A program made the position numbers and the translations under genes. From IMG/VR virus record IMGVR_UViG_3300032304_000151, positions 1 to 29,804 of that record: a stretch of DNA of 29,804 nt; one strand, written 5' to 3'. Numbering within the stretch: the stretch's first letter is position 1; every line of letters starts with the position of its first letter. The notes under the pieces are model-generated. The model was not told the DNA's origin, searched no databases, and was given only the letters and a program-made list of their open reading frames with translations. Of the stretch, positions 23,581 through 28,882 are shown one piece after another. The stretch is from a virus.

Positions 23581-23951
23581 TTTTTACCCTTTGTTTGTGC
23601 AATTGCAATTTTGGCGCAATCTTTAATGGTTTGCATACTGAATGAAGTTTCTGTTTCGGCTACCGCAATGATTGCCCGAAGTGCAGACAACATATCAGCG
23701 TATGATTTACGTTCTTCATCTTTAATGCGTTCTGCAAGCTCTGTAACATCTACGTTAAACCCAGTTGGGTTATGCAAATCACGGCGCAATTTAACAATTT
23801 CATCTGCATACTTAATCATTCCCTCAGATAAAGCCTGATTAGATGCTTGTAACTGGCGAATGTAGTCAGCTGCCTCAGTCTGCTCTTGATGCGTCATAAA
23901 AAACCCATTCTCAAGGTTTCTCAGAATTTGTTTTGGGCTAAGTGGGTTCAT
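23577..23951 (-). CDS. Hypothetical helical protein of leftward operon
   Basis: 124 residues with predicted coiled-coil stretches (AADYIRQLQASNQALSEGM; VDVTELAERIKDEERKSYADML) and a basic C-terminus (QTKGKK). MNPLSPKQILRNLENGFFMTHQEQ opens it. No catalytic or DNA-binding motif that I can name. 4-nt overlaps with both neighbours support expression from a single transcript started at the promoter near 24450-24478. Confidence 0.6.
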   Translation of the reverse strand: MNPLSPKQILRNLENGFFMTHQEQTEAADYIRQLQASNQALSEGMIKYADEIVKLRRDLHNPTGFNVDVTELAERIKDEERKSYADMLSALRAIIAVAETETSFSMQTIKDCAKIAIAQTKGKK

Positions 23952-24160
23952 TTGTGTGTCTTGTCCAATGCGTAGAGGGCTGTATACAAGTGCGGATGCG
24001 TTGTGTCGTTGAGTAGTACACCTTTATCCCCAATGTATCCTGTAGGCTTTAATTTAGCTAGATTGTCAGCAGCCTGGCGAAACGCACAAGGGTTGTATTC
24101 AGCGTTGCAGCGACCACCGCAAGCCTCTTTAAACAGATGAATATAGTCGGCCTTGTTCAT
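23948..24160 (-). CDS. Hypothetical small protein of leftward operon
   Basis: 70 residues. Contains CGGRCNAEYNPC with three cysteines in the first 25 residues, then a helical AADNLAKLKPTGYIGDKG and a C-terminal LYTALYALDKTHK. The cysteines could bind metal, but the spacing does not match a known ribbon. 4-nt overlap with the next gene and with the HTH gene upstream. Function unknown. Confidence 0.55.
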   Translation of the reverse strand: MNKADYIHLFKEACGGRCNAEYNPCAFRQAADNLAKLKPTGYIGDKGVLLNDTTHPHLYTALYALDKTHK

Positions 24161-24429
24161 GGTCGTAATCCAAACGGGTTGTGGGCGTGTTTAACAACGA
24201 GGTTTTCGTAATTATCTGAAGATTCTGTAGCAGTCGGTGCTTGTCGAATAGTGACATACACACAAGGTGAGCCACGCCTACCATCTCCACGTTTCTCGAT
24301 CTTGTTATTGCGCTGAAGTTTGGCTAGTTGAGTGTAGATGCTGATCTTTTCAAGGCCACAGTAATCGGCAATATCAGCTGTAGTTTTAGGTTCAATGCAA
24401 TACCGCAATATCTTTTGTTCTGTTGACAT
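24157..24429 (-). CDS. Winged-helix DNA-binding protein
   Basis: 90 residues. Residues 1-55 look like a winged helix-turn-helix: KILRYCIEPKTTADIADYCGLEKISIYTQLAKLQRNNKIEKR, in pieces, with the recognition helix around ISIYTQLAKLQ and a wing RGDGRRGSPCVYV. First gene of the leftward operon. It begins after ATGGAGAACAT (site GGAG), only about 14 nt behind the probable transcription start, so the leader is short. As the promoter carries the shared 13-bp motif, this protein may be a regulator in the early network, perhaps acting on the operon itself; that is inference. Confidence 0.7.
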   Translation of the reverse strand: MSTEQKILRYCIEPKTTADIADYCGLEKISIYTQLAKLQRNNKIEKRGDGRRGSPCVYVTIRQAPTATESSDNYENLVVKHAHNPFGLRP

Positions 24430-24449
24430 ATGTTCTCCATAAAAACATC

Positions 24450-24478
24450 ACATTAAGCCATCTAAACACAATGCACAA
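24450..24478 (-). promoter_or_regulatory. Leftward operon promoter with operator copy
   Basis: On the minus strand: -35 TTGTGC (24478-24473), a 17-bp spacer, -10 TAATGT (24455-24450). The spacer and -10 contain TTAGATGGCTTAA (24465-24453), one of four copies of the shared 13-bp motif. Its layout, TTG then 7 bp then TGTTTAG, is identical to the promoters at 25254 and 27303. Transcription would start about 24443 and reach the GGAG/ATG of the winged-helix gene directly. The match to consensus is moderate, and activity is inferred. Confidence 0.6.
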
Positions 24479-24580
24479 GAGGTATTTATCTTAGTGATTA
24501 CCCGTACTTTTATTATTTGGACAATAGTATTCCCAAGGGTGGATAGCGTGTAGTTTCCCTACGCAGTCCAACTCGATCCA

Positions 24581-24603
24581 TATTGTTTTATAACAGAACA
24601 ATA
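24581..24603 (-). promoter_or_regulatory. Palindrome over an extended -10-like sequence
   Basis: On the minus strand TGTTATAAA (24595-24587) fits an extended -10 (TG-n-TATAAT) with no clear -35. It is framed by a perfect 7-bp inverted repeat, TATTGTT at 24581-24587 and AACAATA at 24597-24603, with a 9-bp centre, so it may be a second, repressible start for the leftward operon. A small hairpin (24546-24564) lies downstream. Weak evidence because AT-rich sequence yields such matches by chance. Confidence 0.3.
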
Positions 24604-24783
24604 CCAATCCTACCGGAGTTAATGTTCATTCGATCTAGGGTCTTGTCCCACCGTGTCCCCTAGTCTTGTGTAGTCCCCATTTAAGGCTACGTGGCTTGCT
24701 GTCGGGTGTAGACCAGCCAATCTTTCTTGAGTACCGGCGATTTAACCGTATTAGATAACGCTCTCTGACGGTTATCAAAAGAC

Positions 24784-24876
24784 AAATAAAAAAGCCGTTT
24801 AAATCTGTATCCTGGTGGAAGAATTCACTATCGTTTTCAAGGCGCAAATGAATCAGGCTACAGACTAAAACGGCTT
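24784..24876 (-). terminator. Large intrinsic terminator of the candidate small RNA
   Basis: Arms 24876-24854 and 24814-24792 pair over 23 positions in minus-strand RNA: 20 Watson-Crick, one G-U, with mismatches U-U and G-A. The outer nine pairs (AAGCCGUUU/AAACGGCUU) are perfect. The loop is 39 nt. The stem is followed by UUUUUUAUUU, as expected for Rho-independent termination. In plus-strand RNA the G-U becomes a mismatch and no U-run follows, which supports the minus strand as the transcribed one. Confidence 0.65.
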
Positions 24877-24895
24877 CGTTATCTTCCACGACAAC
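24785..24895 (-). ncRNA. Candidate phage small RNA (about 110 nt)
   Basis: A sigma70-like promoter (24931-24902) predicts a start near 24895, and an intrinsic terminator with U-run ends near 24785. Between them there is no plausible gene. The RNA would contain 5' GUGGAAGA (24889-24882) with a perfect partner UCUUCCAC (24822-24815), and the 23-nt terminator arms. The two pairings interleave (A-B-A'-B'), so the RNA may form a pseudoknot or switch between two shapes. No known RNA family is recognised. Function could be antisense control; nothing in the window identifies a target. Confidence 0.5.
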
Positions 24896-24901
24896 AATTA
24901 A

Positions 24902-24931
24902 ATTATGCCATCGTCTGTTCCGATGTGTCAA
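24902..24931 (-). promoter_or_regulatory. Sigma70-type promoter of the candidate small RNA
   Basis: Minus strand: -35 TTGACA, a perfect consensus (24931-24926), 18-bp spacer, -10 CATAAT (24907-24902), five of six consensus. It is the best promoter match seen in the window and it lacks the 13-bp operator motif found at the other early promoters, so it may be constitutive. Confidence 0.65.
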
Positions 24932-25003
24932 GCCCTAAAGCTAGGCTGATGGAAACACGACCCTTACCAGTAGAGTTTCCTGCTTGCTAAAGGCTTAATC
25001 AGT

Positions 25004-25219
25004 CTAATGCAACTCAGGCCATATTTGTTGCCAGTTGGGGATTTCTTTTCTTGACCATTTGCCATCTGATTTTTTTTCAAGCTCGGCAGCCAGCAACACT
25101 AATTTATCGCTAGGCAAACCATTGTTGCGCCATTGACTTACGGCGGGTGGACTGACACGACATAGCTTGGCTACAGCAAACGTGCCACCTAATGTTTGGA
25201 TGATTTCTGTTGTATTCAT
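25004..25219 (-). CDS. Cro/YdaS-like helix-turn-helix repressor
   Basis: 71 residues. TEIIQTLGGTFAVAKLCRVSPPAVSQW (about 4-30) is a helix-turn-helix with the typical VSPPAVSQWRNNGLP recognition segment of YdaS/Cro-like phage regulators, followed by LVLLAAELEKKSDGKW and a C-terminal PNWQQIWPELH that recurs in this family. It is divergent from the recombination operon, the arrangement of a lambdoid switch. One copy of the 13-bp motif (25221-25233) starts two bases beyond its start codon and others lie in early promoters, so it is the prime candidate to bind that motif. No CI-like partner with a protease domain is visible here. Confidence 0.8.
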   Translation of the reverse strand: MNTTEIIQTLGGTFAVAKLCRVSPPAVSQWRNNGLPSDKLVLLAAELEKKSDGKWSRKEIPNWQQIWPELH

Positions 25220-25220
25220 G

Positions 25221-25233
25221 TTAGATAGCTTAA
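25221..25233 (+). promoter_or_regulatory. Operator-like 13-bp motif at the Cro-like gene start
   Basis: TTAGATAGCTTAA, an imperfect palindrome (TTAGAT against GCTTAA), located just upstream of the start codon of the leftward Cro-like gene. It differs by a single base from the copies at 25267 (TTAGATACCTTAA) and 24465-24453 (TTAGATGGCTTAA). Nearby AACAGAT (25232-25238) is inverted relative to ATCTGTT (25261-25267). Binding here could block expression or translation start of the regulator gene (autoregulation); inferred. Confidence 0.5.
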
Positions 25234-25253
25234 CAGATGAGGTTTTGTATGTG

Positions 25254-25282
25254 TTGACTTATCTGTTTAGATACCTTAATAT
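25254..25282 (+). promoter_or_regulatory. Rightward early promoter (recombination operon) with operator
   Basis: -35 TTGACT (25254-25259), 17-bp spacer, -10 TAATAT (25277-25282); start expected near 25289. Within the spacer is the palindrome TATCT-gttt-AGATA (25260-25273), and the motif TTAGATACCTTAA at 25267-25279 runs into the -10. Bound repressor would cover the polymerase site. It drives the ERF, SSB, 47-residue and nuclease genes. The leader holds a CTGAC/GTCAG hairpin. Confidence 0.7.
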
Positions 25283-25290
25283 CTATCTTA

Positions 25291-25306
25291 CTGACATACC
25301 CGTCAG
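25291..25306 (+). promoter_or_regulatory. Short inverted repeat in the leader of the recombination operon
   Basis: CTGAC-ataccc-GTCAG, a perfect 5-bp inverted repeat just after the expected transcription start and about 20 nt before the ERF start codon. It may be a 5' stabilising hairpin or a protein-binding site. Short length makes chance possible. Confidence 0.35.
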
Positions 25307-25326
25307 GACAACATATAGGTGCATAA

Positions 25327-25893
25327 ATGAAAGAATTAGCAAAAGCATTAGTCACGGCTCAGGCAGCAATGTCACACGCAGCCAAAGATAGTAAAAATCC
25401 CCACTTTAAATCTGCATACTCAAGTCTGGCATCAGTCATTGACGCTGTGCGGCCTGCTCTGTCCGCTAACGGTTTAGCCTTTGTGCAGATGTTGCATACG
25501 GCAGACGGTGGTGTAGCCGTTGAAACAGTTCTTATCCATGAATCAGGTGAGCAGCTGTCTTGTGGCACGTTGTTTATCCCTGCAAGCAAACAAGATGCCC
25601 AAGGCTACGGTTCAGCAATTTCGTATGCAAAACGCTACAGTTTGCAAAGTGCGCTTGGTATTGCGTCAGAAGATGATGACGGTAATGCAGCAACCAAAGC
25701 ACCGCCAGTCAAAGTCATTGAGAAACCAAAAGGCATTGAGTTGGACAACACTATTGCACAAATGGCATCAGCGGTTAGTTACGAAAGTTTAAAAGACATA
25801 TTTAGGGCAGCATGGACTATTTGCTTAAAAGAGCAACAGATTCCGTTGAAGGCTGCATACGATCAATTTAAAGCAAACTGGGAACAACAATAA
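25327..25893 (+). CDS. erf: ERF-family single-strand annealing protein
   Basis: 188 residues. ERF signatures are present: KNPHFKSAYSSLASVIDAVRP (in parts, about 23-43), NGLAFVQML, and QGYGSAISYAKRYSLQSALGI followed by an acidic EDDDGNAA (about 92-122). ERF proteins anneal complementary strands and help circularise or recombine phage DNA. It sits first in the operon with SSB and a nuclease, the usual recombination set. Start: AGGTGCATAAATG, one of the shared initiation sequences. The stop overlaps the SSB start by one base. Confidence 0.93.
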   Translation: MKELAKALVTAQAAMSHAAKDSKNPHFKSAYSSLASVIDAVRPALSANGLAFVQMLHTADGGVAVETVLIHESGEQLSCGTLFIPASKQDAQGYGSAISYAKRYSLQSALGIASEDDDGNAATKAPPVKVIEKPKGIELDNTIAQMASAVSYESLKDIFRAAWTICLKEQQIPLKAAYDQFKANWEQQ

Positions 25894-26327
25894 TGGCAAA
25901 CGATCTTAACCGCTGCGAGTTTATTGGGCGCTTGGGCAAAGACCCTGAAGTACGTTACACCGCTGACTCTAATGCAATCTGTAATTTCTCAATTGCGGTG
26001 GGTTACAAGACCGCAACCAAGGAAACGACAGAATGGGTCAGAATAACGACGTTTGGCAAGTTGGCAGGAATATGTGCCGACTACTTAAAGAAAGGCTCAC
26101 AGGTCTTTGTAGCGGGTCGTATGACTACTCGCAAGTGGCAAAACAAAGATGGCGTGGATCAATACACAACCGAGGTGGTTGCCGATCAAATGCAGATGCT
26201 TGGTGGTCGGTCTGCGGAAGCCAATGAGCCAGCTGCTGTGCCTATACCTAAACTTGATGCATACAGGTCAATCAAAGAAGGCGTAGTTGTGCCTTTTGAA
26301 GATCTGCAAGACGATCCACCGTTCTGA
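25893..26327 (+). CDS. ssb: Single-stranded DNA-binding protein
   Basis: 144 residues. OB-fold pattern of bacterial-type SSB: LNRCEFIGRLGKDPEVRYTADSNAICNFSIAV (in parts, 5-36), WVRITTFGKLA, YLKKGSQVFVAGRMTTRKW and YTTEVVADQMQMLGG. The C-terminal tail ends DDPPF, the acidic tip that binds partner proteins. It protects ssDNA made by the nuclease and cooperates with ERF in annealing. One-base overlap with ERF, and its TGA overlaps the next ATG. Confidence 0.95.
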   Translation: MANDLNRCEFIGRLGKDPEVRYTADSNAICNFSIAVGYKTATKETTEWVRITTFGKLAGICADYLKKGSQVFVAGRMTTRKWQNKDGVDQYTTEVVADQMQMLGGRSAEANEPAAVPIPKLDAYRSIKEGVVVPFEDLQDDPPF

Positions 26328-26470
26328 TGACGCAATCCGAAGAAGCAATATTGATTTCTTGGAGATTGCAGCAATGGTACTCAGGCATGGTTCTAGACGC
26401 TAGAGCCATGCAAGACTTACAGGATGCAATCGAAATGCTTAAACAACTCGCTAAAAAGGTACAAAAATGA
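26327..26470 (+). CDS. 47-residue protein between SSB and nuclease
   Basis: ATG 26327 overlaps the SSB stop, and its TGA (26468-26470) overlaps the nuclease ATG. The sequence MTQSEEAILISWRLQQWYSG then MVLDARAMQDLQDAIEMLKQ is helical and amphipathic with a basic end KKVQK. The double overlap in a recombination operon supports it as real. It may bind SSB or the nuclease; no family recognised. Confidence 0.6.
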   Translation: MTQSEEAILISWRLQQWYSGMVLDARAMQDLQDAIEMLKQLAKKVQK

Positions 26471-27201
26471 TTATTAAATCAGCAGACTCAGAAAGTGGTC
26501 ATTGGTACGCAGCTGACGGTTCACCAGCGTACAAAATTATTGGCAAGAACGGCAAAGAACGCAACACAACTGTTCGGGACGCAAGGGAACTTGGGTTAGT
26601 ACCGTCGGTAACTACGGTTTTGGGATTGGTTGCCAAGCCTGGCTTATCGAACTGGCTGCAACAACAAGTGTTACTGGCTGCGCTGACATTGCCACGCATT
26701 GCTGGCGAAACAGAAGAAAACTGGCTAGAACGGGTTATGTCAGACAGCAAGAGTACAGGTCGTGACGCTATGGATCGTGGCACTCATATGCATGGGGTGC
26801 TTGAGCGTTTTTACCGTGGCGAACAAGACGATTACCCTGTTTATGTTAACCAGGTTGATGCGTCGATCAGAATCCACTTTGGGCATGACCAAACTTGGGA
26901 GGCAGAACGCTCGTTTGCATACGAGGGGTTTGGCGGCAAAGTCGATTTGATTGCTGAAAACATTGTGATCGACTTTAAGAGTAAAGATAAACTTGACAAG
27001 GTTGTGCCGTATCACGAACAACTGATGCAACTGGCGGCGTACCGTGTCGGCCTTGGCAAGCCTACAGCCAGATGCGCCAACGTGTTTTTTACTGCCGAGG
27101 GTGATGTAAAACTGATCGAACATTCAGAGGATGATTTAGCCTCTGCGTGGGATTGCTTTCAGTATTTATTAGCGTTCTATAAACGTAAAAACAACCTATA
27201 A
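26467..27201 (+). CDS. PD-(D/E)XK nuclease (RecB-like exonuclease)
   Basis: 244 residues. The nuclease core is clear: RGTHMHGVLERF (H-containing motif at about 104-115), GGKVDLIAENIVIDFKSK with Asp160 and the Asp169-Phe-Lys171 catalytic pair, and HEQLMQLAAYR carrying the Q-x3-Y motif (Gln188, Tyr192) of RecB/Cas4-like enzymes. It probably resects DNA ends, producing substrate for ERF and SSB. The start, AGGTACAAAAATG, shares the initiation sequence seen in other early genes. It is the last gene of the operon; a structured 27208-27255 stretch follows. Confidence 0.88.
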   Translation: MIIKSADSESGHWYAADGSPAYKIIGKNGKERNTTVRDARELGLVPSVTTVLGLVAKPGLSNWLQQQVLLAALTLPRIAGETEENWLERVMSDSKSTGRDAMDRGTHMHGVLERFYRGEQDDYPVYVNQVDASIRIHFGHDQTWEAERSFAYEGFGGKVDLIAENIVIDFKSKDKLDKVVPYHEQLMQLAAYRVGLGKPTARCANVFFTAEGDVKLIEHSEDDLASAWDCFQYLLAFYKRKNNL

Positions 27202-27207
27202 TAAATT

Positions 27208-27255
27208 GCGGGGAAAGCCGTGTCCCTCACACTCCTTGTTCAGCGAGTACCCGCA
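27208..27255 (+). repeat. Structured intergenic segment after the nuclease gene
   Basis: GCGGG (27208-27212) can pair with CCCGC at its far end (27251-27255), enclosing GTGT-ccctc-ACAC and a GGG/CCC pair. There is no U-run, so it is not a standard terminator. It may stabilise the 3' end of the operon or be an RNA element. Evidence is only base pairing over short arms. Confidence 0.3.
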
Positions 27256-27302
27256 CCTTCAACAAAATTACAACAATTAGGGTTTGTCCTTATAAATAAC
27301 GC

Positions 27303-27331
27303 TTGCATTGATTGTTTAGCTATCTTAATAT
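27303..27331 (+). promoter_or_regulatory. Second rightward early promoter with operator copy
   Basis: -35 TTGCAT (27303-27308), 17-bp spacer, -10 TAATAT (27326-27331). It contains TTAGCTATCTTAA (27316-27328). Aligned without gaps to the promoter at 25254 it matches at 22 of 31 positions, including the whole TGTTTAG and CTTAATAT blocks. It should drive the run of small genes from 27377 on. The upstream 27256-27302 is AT-rich with no other feature. Confidence 0.65.
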
Positions 27332-27366
27332 TTGTACATGGCAATAACGCCATCAACCACGACAAA

Positions 27367-27379
27367 AGGTACATAAATG
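27367..27379 (+). promoter_or_regulatory. Recurrent translation start signal AGGTACATAAATG
   Basis: Copies: AGGTGCATAAATG (25317-25329), AGGTACAAAAATG (26457-26469), AGGTACATAAATG here, AGGTACATAAAATG at 27472-27485 and at 27686-27699. In each the AGGT is the ribosome site 7-8 nt before ATG. The two copies at 27355 and 27462 also share an upstream ACCACGAyAAA block, so part of this is a duplicated leader. They fix the starts of several micro-ORFs. Confidence 0.6.
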
Positions 27380-27451
27380 GACGCTTACTGGTTTTATGAT
27401 GAAGATGCTGACGAGTATGTTCGTATTCCCGCTGCTAAAGAACTTGCTTAA
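27377..27451 (+). CDS. 24-residue acidic peptide, first gene of the small-gene operon
   Basis: ATG 27377 has the recurrent AGGTACATAA ribosome site and lies about 40 nt after the promoter. Product MDAYWFYDEDADEYVRIPAA then KELA, acidic and aromatic-rich. There is no family, but the strong initiation signal shared with proven genes supports translation. Alternatively it is a leader peptide for the next gene, whose leader repeats the same site. Confidence 0.55.
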   Translation: MDAYWFYDEDADEYVRIPAAKELA

Positions 27452-27482
27452 CAAAAAAACACCACGATAAAAGGTACATAAA

Positions 27483-27656
27483 ATGATTAAGAAAATTGAA
27501 GTGTGGTTTGATAAATACAATAAATATTGGAATGTGTCTACTTACAACGAGGAAAATCATCAGTACGATGAAAGTGAAACTTTTCACACCAAATCAGCGG
27601 CGGTTGATTACGCCAAGAGTTTGTTGCCAACACTTGTGATCGAAACACGCAAATAA
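27483..27656 (+). CDS. 57-residue hypothetical early protein
   Basis: ATG 27483 preceded by AGGTACATAAA. Product begins MIKKIEVWFDKYNKYWNVST, continues with YNEENHQYDESETFHTKSAA and ends LPTLVIETRK. It looks like a small beta-strand then helix domain (WFDKYNKYWNV, SAAVDYAKSLL), as in small phage proteins of unknown role. A GGGGC/GCCCC hairpin follows 7 nt after its stop. Confidence 0.65.
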   Translation: MIKKIEVWFDKYNKYWNVSTYNEENHQYDESETFHTKSAAVDYAKSLLPTLVIETRK

Positions 27657-27662
27657 TTTAAC

Positions 27663-27676
27663 GGGGCGAAAGCCCC
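27663..27676 (+). terminator. Stable GNRA hairpin between small genes
   Basis: GGGGC-GAAA-GCCCC, five G-C pairs closed by a GAAA tetraloop. No U-run follows (ATTACAT), so it is not a standard intrinsic terminator. It may lower read-through or protect the upstream mRNA, tuning levels between the genes on each side. Confidence 0.4.
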
Positions 27677-27696
27677 ATTACATACAGGTACATAAA

Positions 27697-27858
27697 ATGA
27701 ACAAAGTAACAAAAGACTTAATGAAATGGTTTCCAACTCTTGATTGCGACCAAGCATTTGATTTGCACATGAAGTTGATGATGGAAGGTGTTGATTTCTC
27801 AGAGATCAGCAACAAAGAACTAAAGTCCGAAGCTGCTCGTTTGTTAGGGGCTGCATAA
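27697..27858 (+). CDS. 53-residue hypothetical early protein
   Basis: ATG 27697 with AGGTACATAAA upstream. Product MNKVTKDLMKWFPTLDCDQA, FDLHMKLMMEGVDFSEISNK, ELKSEAARLLGAA: an all-helical small domain, possibly a three-helix bundle. No motif recognised. It is followed one base later by the next ATG. Confidence 0.65.
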   Translation: MNKVTKDLMKWFPTLDCDQAFDLHMKLMMEGVDFSEISNKELKSEAARLLGAA

Positions 27859-27859
27859 A

Positions 27860-28009
27860 ATGAGCAAACTTATTCAAGCATTTAAAGCAAACCCCAACGA
27901 CAAGACACGAGCCAAATTGCAAGCGTATTTGCAAAAGCACATGATGGCGATTTGCATGGCAAGCCCCGAAGAACAACAATTTTTAAAAGCCAACGGGTTT
28001 AAGGGGTAA
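27860..28009 (+). CDS. 49-residue hypothetical early protein
   Basis: ATG 27860 follows the preceding stop by one base, with GGGGCTGCATAAA upstream. Product MSKLIQAFKANPNDKTRAKL, QAYLQKHMMAICMASPEEQQ, FLKANGFKG: basic helical with a C-terminal LKANGFKG. Ends 3 nt before the next start, with GGGG of its last codons serving as that gene's ribosome site. Function unknown. Confidence 0.65.
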   Translation: MSKLIQAFKANPNDKTRAKLQAYLQKHMMAICMASPEEQQFLKANGFKG

Positions 28010-28012
28010 GCC

Positions 28013-28276
28013 ATGAAATACTCATATATTCAACTTACGGACGAAGGAAAGCGTGAATTGATGCGCCAGTTAACTTATGAGTTAACAGACAAAAAAATTG
28101 CTGAATTGATGGATCAATTCGCAGACGGTGTAAAGCTAGATTCAAACGGCGAACCTTACATCAAAATTGACGCTGAAGATGTTGAAAATTGCGTTTGCCC
28201 AATGTACACACATTTTATTGACATTAACCATATTGAAACCGTTACAGCTAACGAGGAGGATGGCAGCGATGAATAA
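28013..28276 (+). CDS. Hypothetical early protein (87 residues)
   Basis: 87 residues: MKYSYIQLTDEGKRELMRQL, a helical middle (DKKIAELMDQFADGVKL), and an acidic C-terminus (ANEEDGSDE). CVCPMYTHF holds two close cysteines but no complete metal site. AAGGGG precedes its start, and a GAGGAGG site for the next gene lies in its 3' end. No family recognised. Confidence 0.65.
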   Translation: MKYSYIQLTDEGKRELMRQLTYELTDKKIAELMDQFADGVKLDSNGEPYIKIDAEDVENCVCPMYTHFIDINHIETVTANEEDGSDE

Positions 28277-28466
28277 GCGTAACTGGCCTTTTCTGACTGA
28301 CTTAGGCGATCCTAATTGGACAGGCCGCACCACTCGCACAATGCGTAACCAAACACGCTATTCGGCAGCTGACGAACGCATACCGCCTATTGCTTGGGTT
28401 GTTGGCTTGCTTATGCTTGCATTGGTGTTTGGTTTCTTTCCACTTTTAAGTTTGGTGATGCAATGA
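28269..28466 (+). CDS. Small single-pass membrane protein
   Basis: 65 residues from ATG 28269, which has GAGGAGG about 9 nt upstream; a longer reading from 28167 lies inside the previous gene and is rejected. Basic polar first 40 residues (MNKRNWPFLTDLGDPNW...), then a C-terminal membrane segment IAWVVGLLMLALVFGFFPLL (about 42-61). It overlaps the previous gene by 8 nt and the next by 4 nt. Possible role at the host membrane early in infection; unknown. Confidence 0.6.
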   Translation: MNKRNWPFLTDLGDPNWTGRTTRTMRNQTRYSAADERIPPIAWVVGLLMLALVFGFFPLLSLVMQ

Positions 28467-28882
28467 ACGAGAAATTAAAAGAATTTGCTGCACAAGCAGG
28501 TTTTAATTTGTCTTGGGATTATCACTGCGATGAGTACGAACTTGAACGCTTTGCCGAATTAGTACGGGCTGATGAACGTAAATTAATAGATGATTTGTAT
28601 GCTCAAGAAATGGAACAACCTACTCCAAAGCAATCCGGTACGATTTCCATTACTGTAAACACTAGACTTGAAGCAGATATTGATTTGTTGTGGCAAGTTA
28701 ACAGCGCAGACATTGCGGCTTTAGAAGATGCAAAAGCAACATTGAAAGAACTTAAAACAAAAGCTCCAATTAAATATCAATCCATGATTTATCAATCGCT
28801 TGCTTTAATTAGTAAAGCATTAGGCATGAGTCACAGTGACGCATTTCAACGAATCATTGACAAAGCAAGGAGCGATAAATGA
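28463..28882 (+). CDS. Hypothetical helical early protein (139 residues)
   Basis: Start ATG 28463 overlaps the previous stop (ATGCAATGA context); a longer reading from 28394 overlaps a membrane segment in another frame and is rejected. 139 residues: MNEKLKEFAAQAGFNLSWDY, LERFAELVRADERKLIDDLY (a common N-terminal helix in phage early proteins), a middle ITVNTRLEADIDLLWQV, and a helical C-terminus. No catalytic motif. Confidence 0.65.
   Translation: MNEKLKEFAAQAGFNLSWDYHCDEYELERFAELVRADERKLIDDLYAQEMEQPTPKQSGTISITVNTRLEADIDLLWQVNSADIAALEDAKATLKELKTKAPIKYQSMIYQSLALISKALGMSHSDAFQRIIDKARSDK

Larger units (their letters stand above)
24430..25003 (-). other. 574-bp gene-free regulatory stretch
   Basis: No convincing gene lies here. 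It holds the leftward operon promoter (24450-24478), a palindrome over an extended -10-like box (24581-24603), three GTCCC repeats (24645-24678), an AACCGT/ACGGTT and GATAAC/GTTATC pair of overlapping inverted repeats (about 24744-24776), and the candidate small RNA with promoter and terminator (24785-24931). An open frame on the minus strand (24931-24635) uses the -35 box as its start and is considered spurious. A replication origin could hide in it, but no clear iteron array is seen. Confidence 0.5.

Noticed and set aside
24629-24690. Possible tRNA (T-loop-like TTCGATC)
   Set aside because: No acceptor stem, anticodon arm or full T-arm can be drawn on either strand.
24635-24931. Minus-strand open frame of 98 residues across the gene-free stretch
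   Set aside because: Its start is a TTG that is the -35 box of the promoter, no ribosome site precedes it, and it runs through the terminator arms and U-run. The product resembles no family.
25004-25219. YdaS as half of a toxin-antitoxin pair
   Set aside because: The fold is similar, but no partner toxin gene is adjacent, and the divergent promoter arrangement with operators fits a Cro-type regulator.
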